This document shows positions 61,858 to 64,000 of a stretch of DNA of 64,000 nucleotides, in pieces (within the stretch, counting starts at the first letter, position 1; every line of letters starts with the position of its first letter). The notes below the pieces were generated by a model. The model had not been told where the DNA came from, searched no databases, and saw nothing but the letters and a program-made list of their open reading frames with translations. Location of the stretch: NCBI GenBank assembly GCA_017460175.1, contig JAFUBO010000004.1, forward strand, positions 149,592 to 213,591, written 5' to 3'. Origin of the DNA: Bacilli bacterium. Lineage in GTDB: Bacteria; Bacillota_I; Bacilli_A; RF39; UBA660. The translations under genes and the position numbers were made by a program.

Positions 61858-62407
61858 CTAAATACTTCCCATCTTTTTGAAATGATAAGTATAATTTATT
61901 ATTATTTACTTCTCCTAGTAATTCTCCTTTTTCTACATAATCATATAGCTTTATATTATCAATTTTTATATTTGAATAATATGTGTCTATTCCATTTACT
62001 TGTTCTACAATAATCGTTGATCCATATCCATCTTTATTTCCAATATATACTACTACTCCACTTTCTAATACTGGAACCATATAGTTATCAGTAACTTTTA
62101 ATTTTACTCCATCTTTATAATCTTCTATTTTTTCATAAACTAATTTTTCACTAAAAACAGCTTGTTCTTTTTTAGTAATTTTATCTAAAGATAAAATATT
62201 ACCAAAGTGTTTTTCATAATAATTTTTTACTTTTTGAAAAGGTAAACTTTTTTCATATAGATTTTTTTCAATATTTTTCTTTAAATTTGGATTTTGTTTT
62301 ACTAAAATCATTCCTATTAAAAATAGTATTATTGATAATAATAATTTGTTAAGTGTTCTTTTTATATTTTTCTTTAATACTAATCTTGTTTCTATTCTTT
62401 TATTCAT
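61838..62407 (-). CDS. spoIVFA: SpoIVFA-like M23-fold membrane protein
   Basis: 189 residues. Basic N-terminus, one transmembrane helix (about 20-38), then a long linker and a C-terminal LytM/M23-type beta domain (MVPVLESGVVVYIGNKDGYGSTIIVEQVNGIDTYYSN, KLYDYVEKGELLGEV) without the catalytic His/Asp residues, as in SpoIVFA, which holds SpoIVFB inactive. Position between mreD and spoIVFB matches Bacillus. Confidence 0.85.
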   Translation of the reverse strand: MNKRIETRLVLKKNIKRTLNKLLLSIILFLIGMILVKQNPNLKKNIEKNLYEKSLPFQKVKNYYEKHFGNILSLDKITKKEQAVFSEKLVYEKIEDYKDGVKLKVTDNYMVPVLESGVVVYIGNKDGYGSTIIVEQVNGIDTYYSNIKIDNIKLYDYVEKGELLGEVNNNKLYLSFQKDGKYLDYKEYI

Positions 62408-62435
62408 ATATTTCTCCTTTGTTAATTATATGAAT

Positions 62436-62470
62436 AAAAAAAATAAGTATGTTAATTTATACTTATTCTT
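62436..62470 (-). terminator. Hairpin after mreD
   Basis: AATAAGTAT (62442-62450) pairs with ATACTTATT (62459-62467), followed on the minus strand by T8. It separates mreCD from spoIVFAB, although readthrough is possible. Confidence 0.7.
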
Positions 62471-62958
62471 TTATATTTTTTTGGGATTATTTTCAATATA
62501 TAATAAATTAATTCTCCATAAATGATATTTAATATTAAGCTATGTGTTATTTTATAAAGTAATTTATAAATAGTAATTGGGACTATATTAAAAACTAATA
62601 GTATTATTCCTGTTAATAATTCATAGGATATGATTAGTAGTATTATATATAATATTAATCTTATTGGTGTGATTTCATATGATTTATAAATGTATCTAAT
62701 TACTAATCCTATGATTACAAACATTACTGCATTAAAGAATAATAAATTTGTGTAAAATAAATCATAAATAATTCCAATTATAAATATTAATATAAAATAT
62801 TTTATTTCTTTTTTCTTAAAAAACGGATATATCATAAATATTGATACTAGTGTTAATAGTGGTGTAAAAAATGATAAATTATTATTTAAATATGGTAAGA
62901 AATTGGTTAAGATACCATCTAAGATTAAAGATATTATTACTATTGATATGCTTATCAT
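62452..62958 (-). CDS. mreD: Rod shape-determining protein MreD
   Basis: 168 residues, about five transmembrane helices, no hydrophilic domain, as expected for MreD. Its start overlaps the mreC stop by 1 nt (TAATG). Together with MreC it links the peptidoglycan synthesis machinery to cell shape. Confidence 0.88.
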   Translation of the reverse strand: MISISIVIISLILDGILTNFLPYLNNNLSFFTPLLTLVSIFMIYPFFKKKEIKYFILIFIIGIIYDLFYTNLLFFNAVMFVIIGLVIRYIYKSYEITPIRLILYIILLIISYELLTGIILLVFNIVPITIYKLLYKITHSLILNIIYGELIYYILKIIPKKYKRISIN

Positions 62959-63746
62959 TATTTCACCTTTAATACTGTTACATAATGAATGTCATTGAAG
63001 TTTTGATTAGTTTTAATATATAATGTTTTACTTAAATTATATTTATCACTTTCTATTTTTGCGACAGTACCAATATATATTCCACCAGGAAAAAATTCTC
63101 CTAATCCACTAGTTAATACATTATCTCCAATATTAATTTCTGTTGTCTTATCTATGCCATTTACTTTAATTAAATTAGTTTTAGAATCATATCCATTTAA
63201 TATTGCATAATTATCTACTTCATTGGTTTTTATTGCTACACTTATTTTGAAATTAATATCATCAGAAGTAATAAGTTTTACTTCACTTGAATTATCATAT
63301 ACTTTACTTAATTTACCTATAAGACCATTTTTAGTAATAACAGCCATATTTTTTTTCAAACCATCTTTTTTACCTTTATCTATTGTGATGGTATTAAACC
63401 AATAACTTTTATTTCTTGAAAGAATTGTAGCATTTACTGGTTTATATTCTGTTAAAGTTCTATTTAATTCTAATTGTTCTTTTAATTCTTTTATTTCTTT
63501 TTCTAAAGATGAATTAATATTTTTTTGAATTATATAACTTTCTGTTTGTTTTTTATTTTTTTCTTTATTTAAACTAGTAAATGGGTACATAACAACTTTA
63601 TTTATACTCATAGATATATCTTTAAAAAAAGTTTCTATATGAGTGGTATCTCTATCTATTAAAAGGGATACTATTAGTAATATTATTAATATAATACTAA
63701 TACTAGCAATAATTATTTTCTTTTTATTTTTATCTTTTTTCCACAT
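62958..63746 (-). CDS. mreC: Rod shape-determining protein MreC
   Basis: 262 residues. Short N-terminus, one transmembrane helix (about 10-30), a coiled coil (QKNINSSLEKEIKELKEQLEL), then the two beta barrels, with KGKKDGLKKNMAVITKNGLIGKL and NIGDNVLTSGLGEFFPGGIYIG matching MreC. GAGAGTGA precedes ATG 63746. Neither strand shows mreB between this gene and the radC end. Confidence 0.92.
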   Translation of the reverse strand: MWKKDKNKKKIIIASISIILIILLIVSLLIDRDTTHIETFFKDISMSINKVVMYPFTSLNKEKNKKQTESYIIQKNINSSLEKEIKELKEQLELNRTLTEYKPVNATILSRNKSYWFNTITIDKGKKDGLKKNMAVITKNGLIGKLSKVYDNSSEVKLITSDDINFKISVAIKTNEVDNYAILNGYDSKTNLIKVNGIDKTTEINIGDNVLTSGLGEFFPGGIYIGTVAKIESDKYNLSKTLYIKTNQNFNDIHYVTVLKVK

Positions 63747-63779
63747 ATTAGTCACTCTCAATTTCTATTATATTATAAA

Positions 63780-64000
63780 TTATATTTTCTTACAATTATA
63801 GTTTTCATAAAAACTGTAGTAGTTTTCTTCACTTACAATAATATGATCTACTACTGGTATTTTTTGGATTTCTCCGGTTTTTATTAAAGCATTTGTAAAC
63901 TCAATATCAGCTTTACTTGGATTAATATCTCCTGTTGGATGATTATGTAAACATACGATACTTGATGCACTTACTAAATATGCTTCTTTAAATATTTCTC
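63780..64000 (-). CDS. radC: RadC/JAB-domain protein, C-terminal part (continues beyond window)
   Basis: The last 73 codons, cut by the window edge. The JAMM metal motif CLHNHPTGDINPSKADIEFT and the end IPVVDHIIVSEENYYSFYEN identify RadC. Role in repair is doubtful; the family is a likely DNA-associated hydrolase. In Bacillus order radC-mreB-mreC follows, but mreB is absent here. Confidence 0.93.
   Translation of the reverse strand, partial: EIFKEAYLVSASSIVCLHNHPTGDINPSKADIEFTNALIKTGEIQKIPVVDHIIVSEENYYSFYENYNCKKI

Noticed and set aside
1-64000. Mycoplasma genetic code (TGA as Trp)
   Set aside because: Real genes end in TGA (cdd, dgkA, HAD at 25626) with ATGA overlaps, and Trp is encoded by TGG.
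1-64000. CRISPR array, insertion sequence or rRNA operon
   Set aside because: No regular spaced repeats, transposase motifs or rRNA sequence were seen in this window.

Overview
The window is AT-rich, densely coded DNA from a low-GC Gram-positive bacterium (Firmicutes/Bacilli, probably an uncultured gut lineage with a reduced genome such as the RF39-like relatives of Mollicutes). Evidence: PolC, Rel, RbgA, a T-box leader, fused SecDF, Bacillus-type gene order and intrinsic terminators after most transcription units. TGA is used as a stop (several ATGA gene overlaps, e.g. cdd/era, dgkA/cdd, 25.6 kb), so this is not the Mycoplasma genetic code. Almost all genes are on the minus strand, so most operons read from right to left.

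Layout. 0-3.7 kb: 3' end of lexA, tcdA, an unknown gene, a probable 6S RNA on the minus strand, an alpha/beta hydrolase. 3.7-6.7 kb: hisS-aspS operon behind a T-box; HisRS ends in a Cys/His-rich metal-binding-like tail. 6.7-20.1 kb: M3-like peptidase, rel-dtd-AI-2E-type permease, comN-secDF, a Xer-type recombinase, topA, rnhB, rbgA. 20.1-28.1 kb: accessory stretch with a GNAT flanked by a 25-bp direct repeat that copies the rbgA start, a TIR/membrane/propeller-like protein with a zinc-ribbon membrane partner, two HD-domain proteins, a HAD phosphatase, a chagasin-like protein, lipoproteins and a frameshifted gene. 28.1-48.2 kb: alr, an atypical sigma-70 factor, nfnAB, lepB, rplS, a LysM protein, a VanY-TruB fusion, a bactofilin-like membrane protein, a surface protein, polC, ferredoxin, an RluB/RsuA-family enzyme. 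48.2-55.5 kb: minimal histidine kinase, Cys-less EIIB-like protein, and the conserved recO-yqzL-era-cdd-dgkA-ybeY-(vanZ)-yqfD-yqfC-yqeY-rpsU cluster. 55.5-58.7 kb: a bacteriocin locus. 58.7-64 kb: a second atypical sigma factor with a C-terminal zinc ribbon, tRNA-Ala, spoIVFB-spoIVFA-mreD-mreC and the 3' end of radC.

Main discovery candidate: a compact two-peptide bacteriocin system at 55554-58494. It consists of a C39-peptidase ABC exporter, a short membrane accessory protein, two small precursors with near-identical 15-residue double-glycine leaders and one C-terminal-region Cys each, and a 48-residue basic hydrophobic peptide that may confer immunity. A promoter and hairpin leader precede it. 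All three small genes are too short for ordinary gene finding.

Other notable points are the VanY-TruB fusion, the HisRS Cys/His tail, two non-standard sigma factors, and sporulation genes (yqfC, yqfD, spoIVFA, spoIVFB) in this reduced-looking genome, with spoIVFB apparently starting at ATT. Functions are assigned by reading motifs and gene order only; no database search was run.
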